From Oceanospirillales bacterium (GTDB lineage Bacteria > Pseudomonadota > Gammaproteobacteria > Pseudomonadales > Endozoicomonadaceae), in NCBI GenBank assembly GCA_004762125.1, contig SIHQ01000010.1, forward strand, positions 94,942-158,941: 64,000 nt of DNA. The letters run 5' to 3'. Both the position numbers and the translations under genes were made by a program. The notes beneath the pieces are model-generated. The model had not been told where the DNA came from, did no database searches, and saw only the letters and a list, made by a program, of their open reading frames with translations. Below, one piece after another: positions 20,239 through 29,011 of this stretch (positions are counted from its first letter, which is position 1; every line of letters starts with the position of its first letter).

Positions 20239-20259
20239 AATGTCCGACAGACTCCTAGC
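20239..20259 (-). repeat. Right terminal inverted repeat of IS remnant
   Basis: Reads GCTAGGAGTCTGTCGGAC on the minus strand, matching the left end at 17 of these 18 bases. The outer CTAG at both ends may be a target duplication or part of a palindromic target. Confidence 0.85.
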
Positions 20260-20901
20260 GTATCCATTGACCAAGTCAGAAAGTACACAGGAAGAAAGCT
20301 GGGCTGCAATCTGGAACCTATACCTGACGGTTCTATTGGTATTGCTTCGGGCAAAACATTGACCAAAGAGACAGTGCAGAGAGCTATTGAACTAAAGTTG
20401 GATTACATTATGTTGACTGGTAATCCGGGGGTAGGGGTAACGCAAGAAACAATTCTTACAGGTATTCTTACAGGTATTGGGCTGGTTCGAAGTATTTCTA
20501 AAGACATCCTTAACGTAGCTGGCAAAATGCATGGAGCAGGCGTTGGCAACGATTATAATCTGGAAATAGTTCCGGCATTTGCAGCGGCGGGTGCAGACAT
20601 TATGATGTTTCCTGCACCTTATACGACGCCAGGTGTTTCTCCGAGGCTGGCTGGAGAAATGATGGATGCGGTTCATAGCGCTGGATTGTTAGGAATGTTA
20701 GCCATCGGGACTTCTCAGGAAGGCAGTGATGAAAGCTATATAGAAAAAGTAGCGATGGAATCAAAAGCGGCAGGTGCCGATATTGTTCATATAGGTGACA
20801 GTGGATATTCTGGCTTAGCCATACCTGAAAATATAATAAAATTAGGTATTACTTTACGAGGACGTCGCCATCAATATAAAAGAATGGCGAATAGAAGATA
20901 G
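20259..20901 (+). pseudogene. 5'-truncated TIM-barrel protein (DUF7916-like)
   Basis: The frame is open from 20215 through the IS end to a TAG at 20899. The first genuine residues are about VSIDQVRKYTGRKLGCNLEP. The body shows repeated barrel motifs: DYIMLTGNPGVGVT, AGKMHGAGVGNDYN, GADIMMFPAPYTTPG, AIGTSQEGSDESYIE and ADIVHIGDSGYSGLAIPENI. This is the pattern of a conserved PEP-mutase-like family (DUF7916) often found beside sugar PTS genes. About 70-90 N-terminal residues expected for the family are missing. Only a TTG at 20359 or later ATGs could initiate. The family name is from memory and moderately sure; the truncation is clear. Confidence 0.65.
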
Positions 20902-20922
20902 GAGTGAGTTGTACAGCTCTAA

Positions 20923-23307
20923 TTATTTTCTTTTTAATCTCTCGAACTCTTCTTGACTGACAACCTGAATTTTTTCAGTCGAATGTGGATAAGCGATTTC
21001 CAGTTTTTTAGAGTATCCCGGATCTACTCGTCTCTTCAATGCATAAAAAGCTCTTGTATTTTCCGAGGCGCCTCTTGGATGTGACCATTGGTCTGCCTGA
21101 AAACTGTAGCTGTGCCCTAATGAACTCATTATTTGACGAAGCAGTTTTCTTGTTCGCATCTGACTGTCAGTATCTGGTGGAATAGCGTCGAGGTAAGAGC
21201 TAAGTCGGTCAATGAGCTTGTCAGCTGAAATATTTTTGGAAAAATTCTGTCCACACAAATTATTTAAAGCGTTCATTAGTGATGTTCTCGCATGCTCGCA
21301 AAGATCATCAATAGAAGCAGAGATACCTTCTTTATTCTTTGTTGGTCGTGCATAGAGAGGTAAAGAGCATTGATTCATGTAGAACCATGCCTGCTCGATA
21401 TAGATGAAGGTTTTTTCAGAAGTATTCGGTGTTTCTAGCCCTGCTTTGGATAACTCATTTTCTAATTGCTTTGAATTGTCATTTTTTATCGCAGAATGAA
21501 TGCCCTTCAAAGAGCGTTTAGTCATGGAATTCCAGTTTTCTGGAGGACCGAGGAATCGGAAATTATGAGATGATAAAGATCGTTCGAGACCTGCTTGAAT
21601 AGGAGCTGTGGCGGTGTTTTGGCTGAGGTTTGTCGAATTGACTGAATGTTCTTGTACAGAAGGTGATTCTTTTTTAGTCAGGGGGGGCCGCATTGATTTT
21701 TTTCTTAGACGTTTACTGATCTTGGAACTCGAAGCTGAACTTTTTTCTGCTGATAGAGAATGAGTTTCGTTTGCAACGGCTGATGAAATGCTGACCTTCG
21801 TTGCAGATTGCTCAGTCGGTAATTGAACATTATCGGTGGTGAGTGCAGAAGCCGAATCTTTCAGTGGTATCGGAAGACTCTGCTCTTCAGGCAGGCGTGT
21901 TGATTCTGTCGATGAGACTCTATCGGGATGAAGTTTCGGTGAAGATTCGTCATAGAGAAAGGCTAACACTTGATCGGCTTTTTCTTGTTGTTCGTAGGCT
22001 AGCTCTGAATAGTGAGTAAACAGTTCCGGTTGAGTGACTTTGAGTTGTTGTGACAATGTTTGATAGCATTGAGCTGCATGCAAGTGATATCCGGCACTGT
22101 TATAGCATTCAGCCGCTTTTGCATAACAGTCCTGGAAATCGGGGTGGCCAGTCGCTGCGGCCTCAAATGATTCTGCGGCTAGTTTATTGTATAGGCAGGG
22201 CGGCCCCAGGCGTGCTTCGTACGCACAACCCACCAATGTCATGGCCAGTGATTTGATAAAGGAGGAGTGTGTCTTTTCAGCTGTGCGTTGGAGTATTTTC
22301 CTTCTTTCTATCAGAAATTGCATAAGCTGACTGCTAAGGCCTTCCTTCCAGCTATTTTCATCGGGCATTCCGAATAAAGCAAGGTACTGCGACATAGCTG
22401 CCAGCTGATTGGAATCGAGATCAGAATGAGTTGTTGTAGGTAATTTCTTGCGTTCTTCGTTTTTTTCTGTTGCCGCAAGTGGTGTCCACAACAGAGATAA
22501 CAGTATTGATTGCTCATCGGAGGTGCCCGATGGCAATAAGTGCTGTTGTCGAAGTGCGTGTGCCATTCCGAGGTTGGAGTGGAAATTAGACTCAACAATT
22601 GGAGAGTCTTCCAGACAGGCTGCCATTGCAAATATTGTTTTCGGTAACAAGTGAGGGCGAGCTGAAAAATCGGGTATTGAAATAAGACTGGTATGCAGCG
22701 CGGCGAGTGCCAGGCTGGCCTGATAAGATGAATAATCAACGGCGTGTTGCTCTAGTGCTTTTAGGTGAGAATCAGTCGCCGACCCATTAGAAACAGCAAG
22801 AAGAGCGTTACACAGCTTCAGTTCATTATCGATTACATTGATGTTTGTTTTGCAGGCTTCACCAAAAATGAATGCTGCTGTTTTTGAATCTCCAAACCTT
22901 TCTGCAAAAAGTGCTTTATGAAAATAATCTCGAGCAAGTAGTTTTCTTTTCTCTTCTGGAGAAACAGTCTTCTTGTCGTTAAATATGTCCCACTTTTCCT
23001 TACAGGTATCCACATATTGTTTTTTGCTTTTATCGGTAATTGTTATCTTTGGCCAGCTCAGTTCGAGAAATTGGGTTTTGAGTGTTTCGAAATCAGGTTG
23101 ATAGGTCGATGTCTCGTTCGCTTGCTGAGCAAGCTGGGACAGGGATACGTTTCTGGAAGTGATATCTGTATTTGAATATGGTTCAACGGTAGCAGGTGTA
23201 GATTGCGTAATAGGTGGATCGTCCGCTTGTGTCCGGTCACCGACTGCTTCACCCTCGGGAGGCAATGGATAGGGCTTTGGTGGGCCTGGGGGCTGGCTTG
23301 AATCCAT
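20923..23307 (-). CDS. Large hypothetical protein with helical repeats and disordered linker
   Basis: 794 residues, no signal peptide and no recognised domain. Residues 1-65 are Pro/Ser/Thr-rich (PPGPPKPYPLPPEG). Residues ~75-470 are helical and alanine-rich, with TPR/Sel1-like units such as AAESFEAAATGHPDFQDCYAKAAECYNSAGYHLHAAQCYQTL (broken here into motifs: CYAKAAECYNSAGYH, AAQCYQTLSQQL). Residues ~475-590 form a Ser/Thr-rich linker with a basic patch (KISKRLRKKSMRPPLTKK). A second helical domain runs to the end. It follows the IS scar and precedes pilC. Such proteins are frequent in Endozoicomonas-like genomes, and a host-directed effector is one possibility. Function unknown. Confidence 0.7.
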   Translation of the reverse strand: MDSSQPPGPPKPYPLPPEGEAVGDRTQADDPPITQSTPATVEPYSNTDITSRNVSLSQLAQQANETSTYQPDFETLKTQFLELSWPKITITDKSKKQYVDTCKEKWDIFNDKKTVSPEEKRKLLARDYFHKALFAERFGDSKTAAFIFGEACKTNINVIDNELKLCNALLAVSNGSATDSHLKALEQHAVDYSSYQASLALAALHTSLISIPDFSARPHLLPKTIFAMAACLEDSPIVESNFHSNLGMAHALRQQHLLPSGTSDEQSILLSLLWTPLAATEKNEERKKLPTTTHSDLDSNQLAAMSQYLALFGMPDENSWKEGLSSQLMQFLIERRKILQRTAEKTHSSFIKSLAMTLVGCAYEARLGPPCLYNKLAAESFEAAATGHPDFQDCYAKAAECYNSAGYHLHAAQCYQTLSQQLKVTQPELFTHYSELAYEQQEKADQVLAFLYDESSPKLHPDRVSSTESTRLPEEQSLPIPLKDSASALTTDNVQLPTEQSATKVSISSAVANETHSLSAEKSSASSSKISKRLRKKSMRPPLTKKESPSVQEHSVNSTNLSQNTATAPIQAGLERSLSSHNFRFLGPPENWNSMTKRSLKGIHSAIKNDNSKQLENELSKAGLETPNTSEKTFIYIEQAWFYMNQCSLPLYARPTKNKEGISASIDDLCEHARTSLMNALNNLCGQNFSKNISADKLIDRLSSYLDAIPPDTDSQMRTRKLLRQIMSSLGHSYSFQADQWSHPRGASENTRAFYALKRRVDPGYSKKLEIAYPHSTEKIQVVSQEEFERLKRK

Positions 23308-23449
23308 GGAGTGATTTCTTGTTTGATTTCTACTAATAGGTATCGGAAAAAAGAGTGCTGTTTTTAGTGATATTTTATGGAAGGCGCTGTTTTTTTAATA
23401 ACTCGTCGTTCAGATATGTACTAGGAGATTTTAAAGAAGAGATGTTATT

Positions 23450-23483
23450 AAAGAGGGGTAGAGATAACTCTTCCCCCTTTTAT
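23450..23483 (-). terminator. Probable terminator downstream of pilC
   Basis: AAAGAGGGG-AGAG pairs imperfectly with CTCT-CCCCCTTTT around ATAA, about 30 bp past the pilC stop. On the minus strand the stem ends in CTCTTTAAT, a weak U-tract. Confidence 0.45.
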
Positions 23484-23512
23484 GAAATAATTTTAAAAGT
23501 TACTTAGCTTTT

Positions 23513-24730
23513 CTAGACGACAGCACCCAGTTGAAAAATTGGTAAATACATTGCAATTATAAGACCACCTACGAGTACACCAAGTACCGACATGATCAGA
23601 GGTTCCATCAAACTGGTCAGACCATCCACCATGTTGTCTACTTCGTCTTCGTAGAAGGTCGCAACTTTGTCCAGCATTTCATCCAGAGCACCAGACTCTT
23701 CACCAATGGCTACCATTTGTATGGCCATGGATGGAAATATGCCTGTGTTTTTCATGGCAAACTGCAGTTGTTGACCACTGGAAACGTCTTCCATAATCCG
23801 GTTGGTCGCATCAGAATAAACTACGTTACCAGCGGCACCGGCAACTGACTCCAGAGCGTCAACCAGAGGTACACCTGCTGCGAATGTTGTCGCTAGGGTT
23901 CTGGCAAAACGAGCAACGGCTGATTTATCCAGAATGCCGCCAATGATGGGCATTTTCAGTAATAGTTTGTCCATTCTATCGCGGGTGGCTTTGGATTTTT
24001 GCATGGCCTTTTTCAAGCCGAACACAAGACCAATTATTACTCCCACCATGATATACCAGGTTTCCTGAACCACTTCAGAAATACCGATAACCATTTGGGT
24101 GAATGCTGGTAATTCTGCACCAAAACCGGCAAACACTTCTTCAAACTGTGGAACCACTTTGATGAGCAAAATACCAGTCACAACAAACGCAATACAGACA
24201 ACCGCAATAGGGTAGTTCATTGCTTTTTTGATTTTGGACTTCAGTGCTTCGGTTTTTTCTTTATAAGTGGCTATTCGATCCAATAGCGTATCAAGGGCAC
24301 CAGACTGCTCACCTGAAGAAACTAGGCTGCAGTAGAGGTCATCGAAGTAGAGAGGGTGTGCCCTAAGGGCATCAGCCATGTTAGTACCACCAGCAACATC
24401 ATTTTTGATCTTGCCAATCAGTTCCTTCAAGGCCGGTTTGTCCACACCTTCTGCAGTAATGTCAAAAGAGTTCAGTAGAGGAACACCGGCTTTCATCATG
24501 GTGGCCAACTGACGAGTGAACAGAGCAATATCCATAGGGGTGATTTTGCCACCCTTGGTGCCCAGGCTCATGCCCTTTTTCTTAACTTTTGCTGAGCTGA
24601 TTCCCTGCTTTCGGAGTTCGGCCTTGATCAGGGCTGCACTGCTACCCTGCATCTCTCCTTTGGCCTTCCGGCCACCTTTGTCCTTACCTTCCCAGACAAA
24701 AGTGGTTGATTTTTTAGGTTTACGTGCCAT
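23513..24730 (-). CDS. pilC: Type IV pilus inner-membrane platform protein PilC
   Basis: 405 residues with the duplicated GspF/T2SF architecture. A basic N-terminus (KSTTFVWEGKDKGGRKAKGEMQG) precedes the first domain (about 70-195; FTRQLATMMKAGVPLL). The second, near 275-397, has FARTLATTFAAGVPLVDAL and GEESGALDEMLDKVA. Three transmembrane helices are expected. PilC couples the PilB/PilT motors to pilin insertion and extraction. Normally pilB lies upstream and pilD-coaE downstream. Here neither is adjacent: pilD is 15 kb further along the same strand and pilB is outside the window. It may still be transcribed alone from the ~220-bp gap after apaH. Confidence 0.95.
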   Translation of the reverse strand: MARKPKKSTTFVWEGKDKGGRKAKGEMQGSSAALIKAELRKQGISSAKVKKKGMSLGTKGGKITPMDIALFTRQLATMMKAGVPLLNSFDITAEGVDKPALKELIGKIKNDVAGGTNMADALRAHPLYFDDLYCSLVSSGEQSGALDTLLDRIATYKEKTEALKSKIKKAMNYPIAVVCIAFVVTGILLIKVVPQFEEVFAGFGAELPAFTQMVIGISEVVQETWYIMVGVIIGLVFGLKKAMQKSKATRDRMDKLLLKMPIIGGILDKSAVARFARTLATTFAAGVPLVDALESVAGAAGNVVYSDATNRIMEDVSSGQQLQFAMKNTGIFPSMAIQMVAIGEESGALDEMLDKVATFYEDEVDNMVDGLTSLMEPLIMSVLGVLVGGLIIAMYLPIFQLGAVV

Positions 24731-24950
24731 TCGTAGCCCGTTCCGTAGCTCGTTTTTTGTCTATCGTGAAAAACTTCGCCGATTCAATGACGAAATTTCA
24801 GTATCCTTCACGTGCCTATACCGAGACTGATGAGTTCGCTATAGGCTTTGTCGGCGTGTATTGTACGAGACCTTAATAAAACTTTATATGCGCCAGCTGG
24901 CAAAACGATAAAAAGACTGGAAAATAAGTGTTTTTTCTAATGAGACTGCA

Positions 24951-25757
24951 TTAACAGCAGTCGACTGAAGTTAAGCTGAAATCATCAAGGCAGAGTGCTG
25001 TCAGACAGCGACCCCAGACACAACCGGTATCCAGTGCAAATAGATTTTTGCGAGGTGTATCACCTTCCAGAGCGGCCCAATGGCCAAAAATTATTTTTTC
25101 CTTAAACATCGGGCTGTCTGGAAAATCAAACCAAGGAGCAAAGCCCTTACTGGGTTTGGTACCTTTATTCTCAAGGTCCAGCTTTCCATACTGATCACAG
25201 AAGCGCATGCGGGTCAGATAGGCTGCTGTCATTTTGAGTTTGGCGCCGCGGGTAAGAGCGGTTTCCATTGAGTTGACTTTATCGGTCTTGAACAGAAAGC
25301 GCAGAAACTGCTGGTAATCATCTGCCTGGAGAGCCGCTTCAAGTTTCTTAGCGTAGATTCTGGCCTGTTTTAATGTCCAGATAGGCGGAATGCCTGCATG
25401 CACCATGGTGATTGCATGGTCCTTATCATGGTGCAGCAGTGGTCGGTGTCTGAGCCAATCAATAAGCTCTTCGCTGTCAGGCGCTTTTAGTAGCTGTGTC
25501 AGAGTGTCTTTCTTTTTAGCACGTCGTATATTGGCCGCCACAGCTAGAAGGTGTATATCATGATTGCCAAGCACAGAAATACAGTTCTTCTTCAGACTTT
25601 TGAGATAACGCAATGTCGACAGAGAGTCGGGACCTCTGTTGACCATATCGCCAGCCACCCATAACTGGTCAGGCCCAGGCTCGAAGCCTACCTTATCCAG
25701 CAAATGGCGCAGAGGGTCGTAACAACCCTGTATATCACCGACGACATAGACCGACAT
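24951..25757 (-). CDS. apaH: Bis(5'-nucleosyl)-tetraphosphatase, symmetrical
   Basis: Hydrolyses diadenosine tetraphosphate to two ADP, and in E. coli also removes Np4 caps from RNA. 268 residues of calcineurin-like phosphoesterase fold. The three metal motifs are GDIQGCYDPL (7-16), GDMVNRGPDSL (about 36-46) and GNHDIHLLAVA (about 62-72). FGHWAALEG and ALDTGCVWG lie towards the C-terminus. Last gene of the lptD-surA-pdxA-rsmA-apaH series. The usual apaG between rsmA and apaH is not present. Confidence 0.95.
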   Translation of the reverse strand: MSVYVVGDIQGCYDPLRHLLDKVGFEPGPDQLWVAGDMVNRGPDSLSTLRYLKSLKKNCISVLGNHDIHLLAVAANIRRAKKKDTLTQLLKAPDSEELIDWLRHRPLLHHDKDHAITMVHAGIPPIWTLKQARIYAKKLEAALQADDYQQFLRFLFKTDKVNSMETALTRGAKLKMTAAYLTRMRFCDQYGKLDLENKGTKPSKGFAPWFDFPDSPMFKEKIIFGHWAALEGDTPRKNLFALDTGCVWGRCLTALCLDDFSLTSVDCC

Positions 25758-25845
25758 TAATGCATTTCTCCTGAAGCCAGACTAACCAACAGGTAAAAAG
25801 AAAGTGAGAGCTAACTATTAGCGTTCTCTAATAGTATTAACCCAG

Positions 25846-26643
25846 TCAGCCCTTATCATTCAAGTAGTCCGCGATAGAAACGAACTGTTCAAGAGTAACT
25901 CGCTCGGGTCTGAGCGTAGGTTCAATACCCAGTTCTTCCATCTCTTCAGAAGAAATCAGTGATTTCAGTGTATTGCGCATGGTTTTTCGTCGCTGTTGAA
26001 AAGCCTCGCGAACAACGCGTTCCAGCATTTTTACGTTCTTGCAGGGGTAGGGCAGCTCTTTATGAGGAGTCAGTCGTACAATGGCTGAGTCGACTTTGGG
26101 AACAGGACTAAAGCATTCTGGATTAACAATAAACAGATAATCAACCCGGCAGTAATACTGAGTCATAATTCCCAGACGACCATAATGCTTATCACCTGAC
26201 TGTGCCGCCAAGCGCTCTACGACTTCTTTCTGCAACATAAAGTGCATGTCGTGGATCAACCCTTGAAAATCCAACAGATGAAAAATCAAAGGTGTTGAGA
26301 TGTTGTAGGGCAGGTTACCAACCAGTCGAAGCGGTTGATTGTCTTTTTGAAGCGTCTTGAAATCAAACTTCAGGGCGTCACCCTGATGGATTCTGAAACC
26401 AGGATTCATACCAAAACGAAGATTCAGTATTGGAATAAGATCTTTGTCGAGCTCAACGACATCCAGTTCACCGGCATTTTCAAGCAGATACTCGGTAATG
26501 GCACCCTGACCAGGACCGATTTCCACAAGACTCTGACCTTCCCTAGGGTGGATGGAGCGAATAATACGCTGAATAACGCCATGGTCATGGAGGAAGTTTT
26601 GACCAAAGCGTTTGCGAGCCTTGTGAAAAGGAATATCTGTCAT
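25846..26643 (-). CDS. rsmA: 16S rRNA dimethyladenosine transferase
   Basis: KsgA/RsmA dimethylates A1518 and A1519 in the 3' hairpin of 16S rRNA, a late quality step in 30S assembly. 265 residues with RKRFGQNFLHD (10-20), the SAM-binding motif EIGPGQGAITEYLL near 42-55, the catalytic NLPYNIST near 110-117, and FxPxPKVDSAIVRL in the C-terminal part. Located 84 bp downstream of pdxA in the lptD operon. Confidence 0.96.
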   Translation of the reverse strand: MTDIPFHKARKRFGQNFLHDHGVIQRIIRSIHPREGQSLVEIGPGQGAITEYLLENAGELDVVELDKDLIPILNLRFGMNPGFRIHQGDALKFDFKTLQKDNQPLRLVGNLPYNISTPLIFHLLDFQGLIHDMHFMLQKEVVERLAAQSGDKHYGRLGIMTQYYCRVDYLFIVNPECFSPVPKVDSAIVRLTPHKELPYPCKNVKMLERVVREAFQQRRKTMRNTLKSLISSEEMEELGIEPTLRPERVTLEQFVSIADYLNDKG

Positions 26644-26727
26644 AGTGTGTCGAACGTAGAACCTGTGATGGGGGCGGTATAATACTGACAGTAAAGAGAT
26701 TTTACTATCAGAAAAGATGCGATGGTT

Positions 26728-27717
26728 TCATTGAGAAACCATCGAGAGGGCATAATTAATAGCCGTGAGCAGACTGCCTGAGTTAGCTTTGCCAGTACCG
26801 GCGAGATCAAGAGCTGTGCCGTGATCCACGGAAGTTCTGATGACGGGTAAGCCAAGAGTGATATTTACGGCGTTGCCAAACCCTTTGTACTTCAATACTG
26901 GAAGCCCTTGATCGTGATACATGGCCAACACTGCATCAGCTCTCTTTAGGTAGGCAGGATTGAATAGAGTGTCAGCCGGCAGAGGACCTTCCAGTTCCAT
27001 ACCTTCAGATCTGAGACGGTTTAATACGGGGATGATGGTCTCTATCTCTTCCATGCCCAAATGCCCGCCTTCACCTGCATGAGGGTTTAAGCCACAGACA
27101 AGAATTCTGGGTTTGGTGATGGAAAATTTATTCTGTAAATCCTGGTGCAGAATTCGAATGACCTTTGTCAAAGATGTTTCGGTTATAGCGTCTGAAACAT
27201 CTTTCAAAGGCAAATGAGTGGTTGCTAATGCTACTCGCAACCCCTCAGTAGCCAGCATCATCACGACTTTATCTGTATTGGTTTTATCTGCCAGAAACTC
27301 GGTGTGTCCGCTGAATGGAACGCCTGCGTCGTTAATCACTTCCTTACTGATGGGAGCAGTTACCATGGCATCAAACAAGCCACTCTGGCAGCCGTCAACT
27401 GCAGCAGAAAGCATGGAAAGTACGTACTGACTGTTATTGGGGTTTAGCTGACCAACGCTACAGGTGGTATTCAGGGAAATAGGCATTACCAGAATTGTAC
27501 CAGGAGCAGGTATTGAAAAATCATCTGGATTGAACAGTTTGAATTGGATATCGAGCCCAAGCGTATTGGCTCTTTCTGCCAATAGCTCCGGGTCTGCAAT
27601 GATTACAATTTGAGCCGGAATAGTTTGACTGGCTAGCATCAGGCAGATGTCAGGGCCAATTCCAGCAGGTTCCCCAGAGGTGATTACCAACCGGGGAACT
27701 GCAGGAGACAAGGTCAT
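26728..27717 (-). CDS. pdxA: 4-hydroxythreonine-4-phosphate dehydrogenase
   Basis: NAD-dependent oxidation of 4-phosphohydroxy-L-threonine in pyridoxal-5'-phosphate synthesis. 329 residues. Motifs include [13 protein letters not shown] near the N-terminus, [23 protein letters not shown] near 125-147 with a metal-site His, [16 protein letters not shown] near 270 with the second metal His, and [12 protein letters not shown] near the C-terminus. Begins one base after the surA stop codon. Confidence 0.96.
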   Translation of the reverse strand: MTLSPAVPRLVITSGEPAGIGPDICLMLASQTIPAQIVIIADPELLAERANTLGLDIQFKLFNPDDFSIPAPGTILVMPISLNTTCSVGQLNPNNSQYVLSMLSAAVDGCQSGLFDAMVTAPISKEVINDAGVPFSGHTEFLADKTNTDKVVMMLATEGLRVALATTHLPLKDVSDAITETSLTKVIRILHQDLQNKFSITKPRILVCGLNPHAGEGGHLGMEEIETIIPVLNRLRSEGMELEGPLPADTLFNPAYLKRADAVLAMYHDQGLPVLKYKGFGNAVNITLGLPVIRTSVDHGTALDLAGTGKANSGSLLTAINYALSMVSQ

Positions 27718-27718
27718 A

Positions 27719-29011
27719 TCAGAGACGAACCTCTACGTAGCTTTGGTCACGGATCTCTCTCAGCCATACCTGAAGTTCTTCTTCGAACTTGCGGCTGGCG
27801 AGGACTTCACGAACTTTGTCGCGGCGAACCTTGTCGCTGACATCAGAGTTTCTCTTACCCAGAACCTGGAGAACATGCCAGCCGAACGGACTCTTGAAAG
27901 GTTCGCTAACAACTTGTTCCGGTGTCAGTTTCATGGCCTGTTGAAATTCAGGAACCAGAGTCTTAGGTGCTATCCAACTAAGATCGCCACCATTCAGCGC
28001 TGATCCGGGGTCATCGGAATAGGCTTTCGCCAGTTCATTGAACTCTTCGCCGGACTCAATGCGATCGTAAAGATTTTTGGCTAGCATCTGAGATTCAAGA
28101 TCACTGCGGATTTCGTTGGGCTTGACCAGGATATGGCGAACATGAACCTGTTCTTCCATATGCTTTTCATTACCGCGAGTGTCCAGCAGTTTGAAGAGGT
28201 GGAAACCACCAGGGCTTCTTACCGGAGCAGAAACCTGTCCTTTCTTCATCTTGATGGCTTGGTTTGCGAACAGGCTTGGCAGCTGATCCGGTGAACGCCA
28301 GCCCAGGTCTCCGCCTTTAAGGGCATTTTGTCCCTTAGAGTAAGTGATAGCCTGTTCAGTAAAGTTCGCGCCTTTGTTCAGCTTCTGAGCCAGTTCGTTG
28401 GCCTGCTTTTGAGCTGCACGAACCTGATCCGGTGTTGGGTTGTCCTGAGTAGCAATCAGAATATGACCCAGACGATACTCAATCTGCGTACTGGCCTGGC
28501 CTTCAGGTGATTTCAGAAAGTTATCCACTTCCTGTTCACTGATCTGAATTCGTTCGCCAATCTGACGCTGACGCACACGGTTGATGATCATCTCACGACG
28601 AATCTCCTCCCGAGCGTTAGCGTAGGACATGCCATCTGCTTCAAGGTTCTTCTTGAACTGCTCAACAGACATGCTGTTACGGCCGGCAATTCGACTGATA
28701 GCATCGTTCAGAGCCCAGTCGTCGATGCGAACACCGCCGCGTTGGCCTAACTGCAACTGCAAGTTCTCAAGAATCAATTGCTCGAGAACCTGTTGCTTAA
28801 GAACGCTTTCAGGAGGCAGATTGATATTACGGCTACCCAGCTGACGCTGAACAGACACAATACGGTTTTTCAATTCGCTTTCCATTACTACGTCCTTGTC
28901 GACGACAGCAACTATGCGATCCAAAGGTATCGGCTTGGCATAAACCGTACCGTTAGCCATTGCCAGCGTGCAGCAGGCGGCCATGAACAAGTGTTTCAAT
29001 CCCTTCATCAT
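27719..29011 (-). CDS. surA: Periplasmic chaperone/peptidyl-prolyl isomerase SurA
   Basis: Escorts outer-membrane proteins, including LptD made by the gene just upstream, to the BAM machinery. 430 residues with a signal peptide of about 25 residues ([18 protein letters not shown]). The N-terminal chaperone domain includes [16 protein letters not shown]. Two parvulin domains follow (about 175-275 and 285-385), seen as [11 protein letters not shown] and [15 protein letters not shown]. The start overlaps the lptD stop as TAATG, with two consecutive Met codons available. Confidence 0.96.
   Translation of the reverse strand: MMKGLKHLFMAACCTLAMANGTVYAKPIPLDRIVAVVDKDVVMESELKNRIVSVQRQLGSRNINLPPESVLKQQVLEQLILENLQLQLGQRGGVRIDDWALNDAISRIAGRNSMSVEQFKKNLEADGMSYANAREEIRREMIINRVRQRQIGERIQISEQEVDNFLKSPEGQASTQIEYRLGHILIATQDNPTPDQVRAAQKQANELAQKLNKGANFTEQAITYSKGQNALKGGDLGWRSPDQLPSLFANQAIKMKKGQVSAPVRSPGGFHLFKLLDTRGNEKHMEEQVHVRHILVKPNEIRSDLESQMLAKNLYDRIESGEEFNELAKAYSDDPGSALNGGDLSWIAPKTLVPEFQQAMKLTPEQVVSEPFKSPFGWHVLQVLGKRNSDVSDKVRRDKVREVLASRKFEEELQVWLREIRDQSYVEVRL

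Larger units (their letters stand above)
19534..20259 (+). mobile_element. Internally deleted IS1182-like element
   Basis: A remnant of about 726 bp bounded by near-perfect terminal inverted repeats and flanked by CTAG on both sides. Between them one frame (about 19543-20195) encodes transposase-like sequence. It includes LEKASHDSIVFRYICTNE, then PDHNSINT, then MGTISLDGTKMKANASKH and IPDELKRREDRL, and finally the C-terminal WDQLCIGFNLKKMF. This order matches IS1182-family transposases. The first ~80 residues and the whole catalytic middle between EERYQQD and WDQLC are absent, so no active transposase is made. It lies exactly between truncated nagE and a 5'-truncated gene. Confidence 0.85.
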
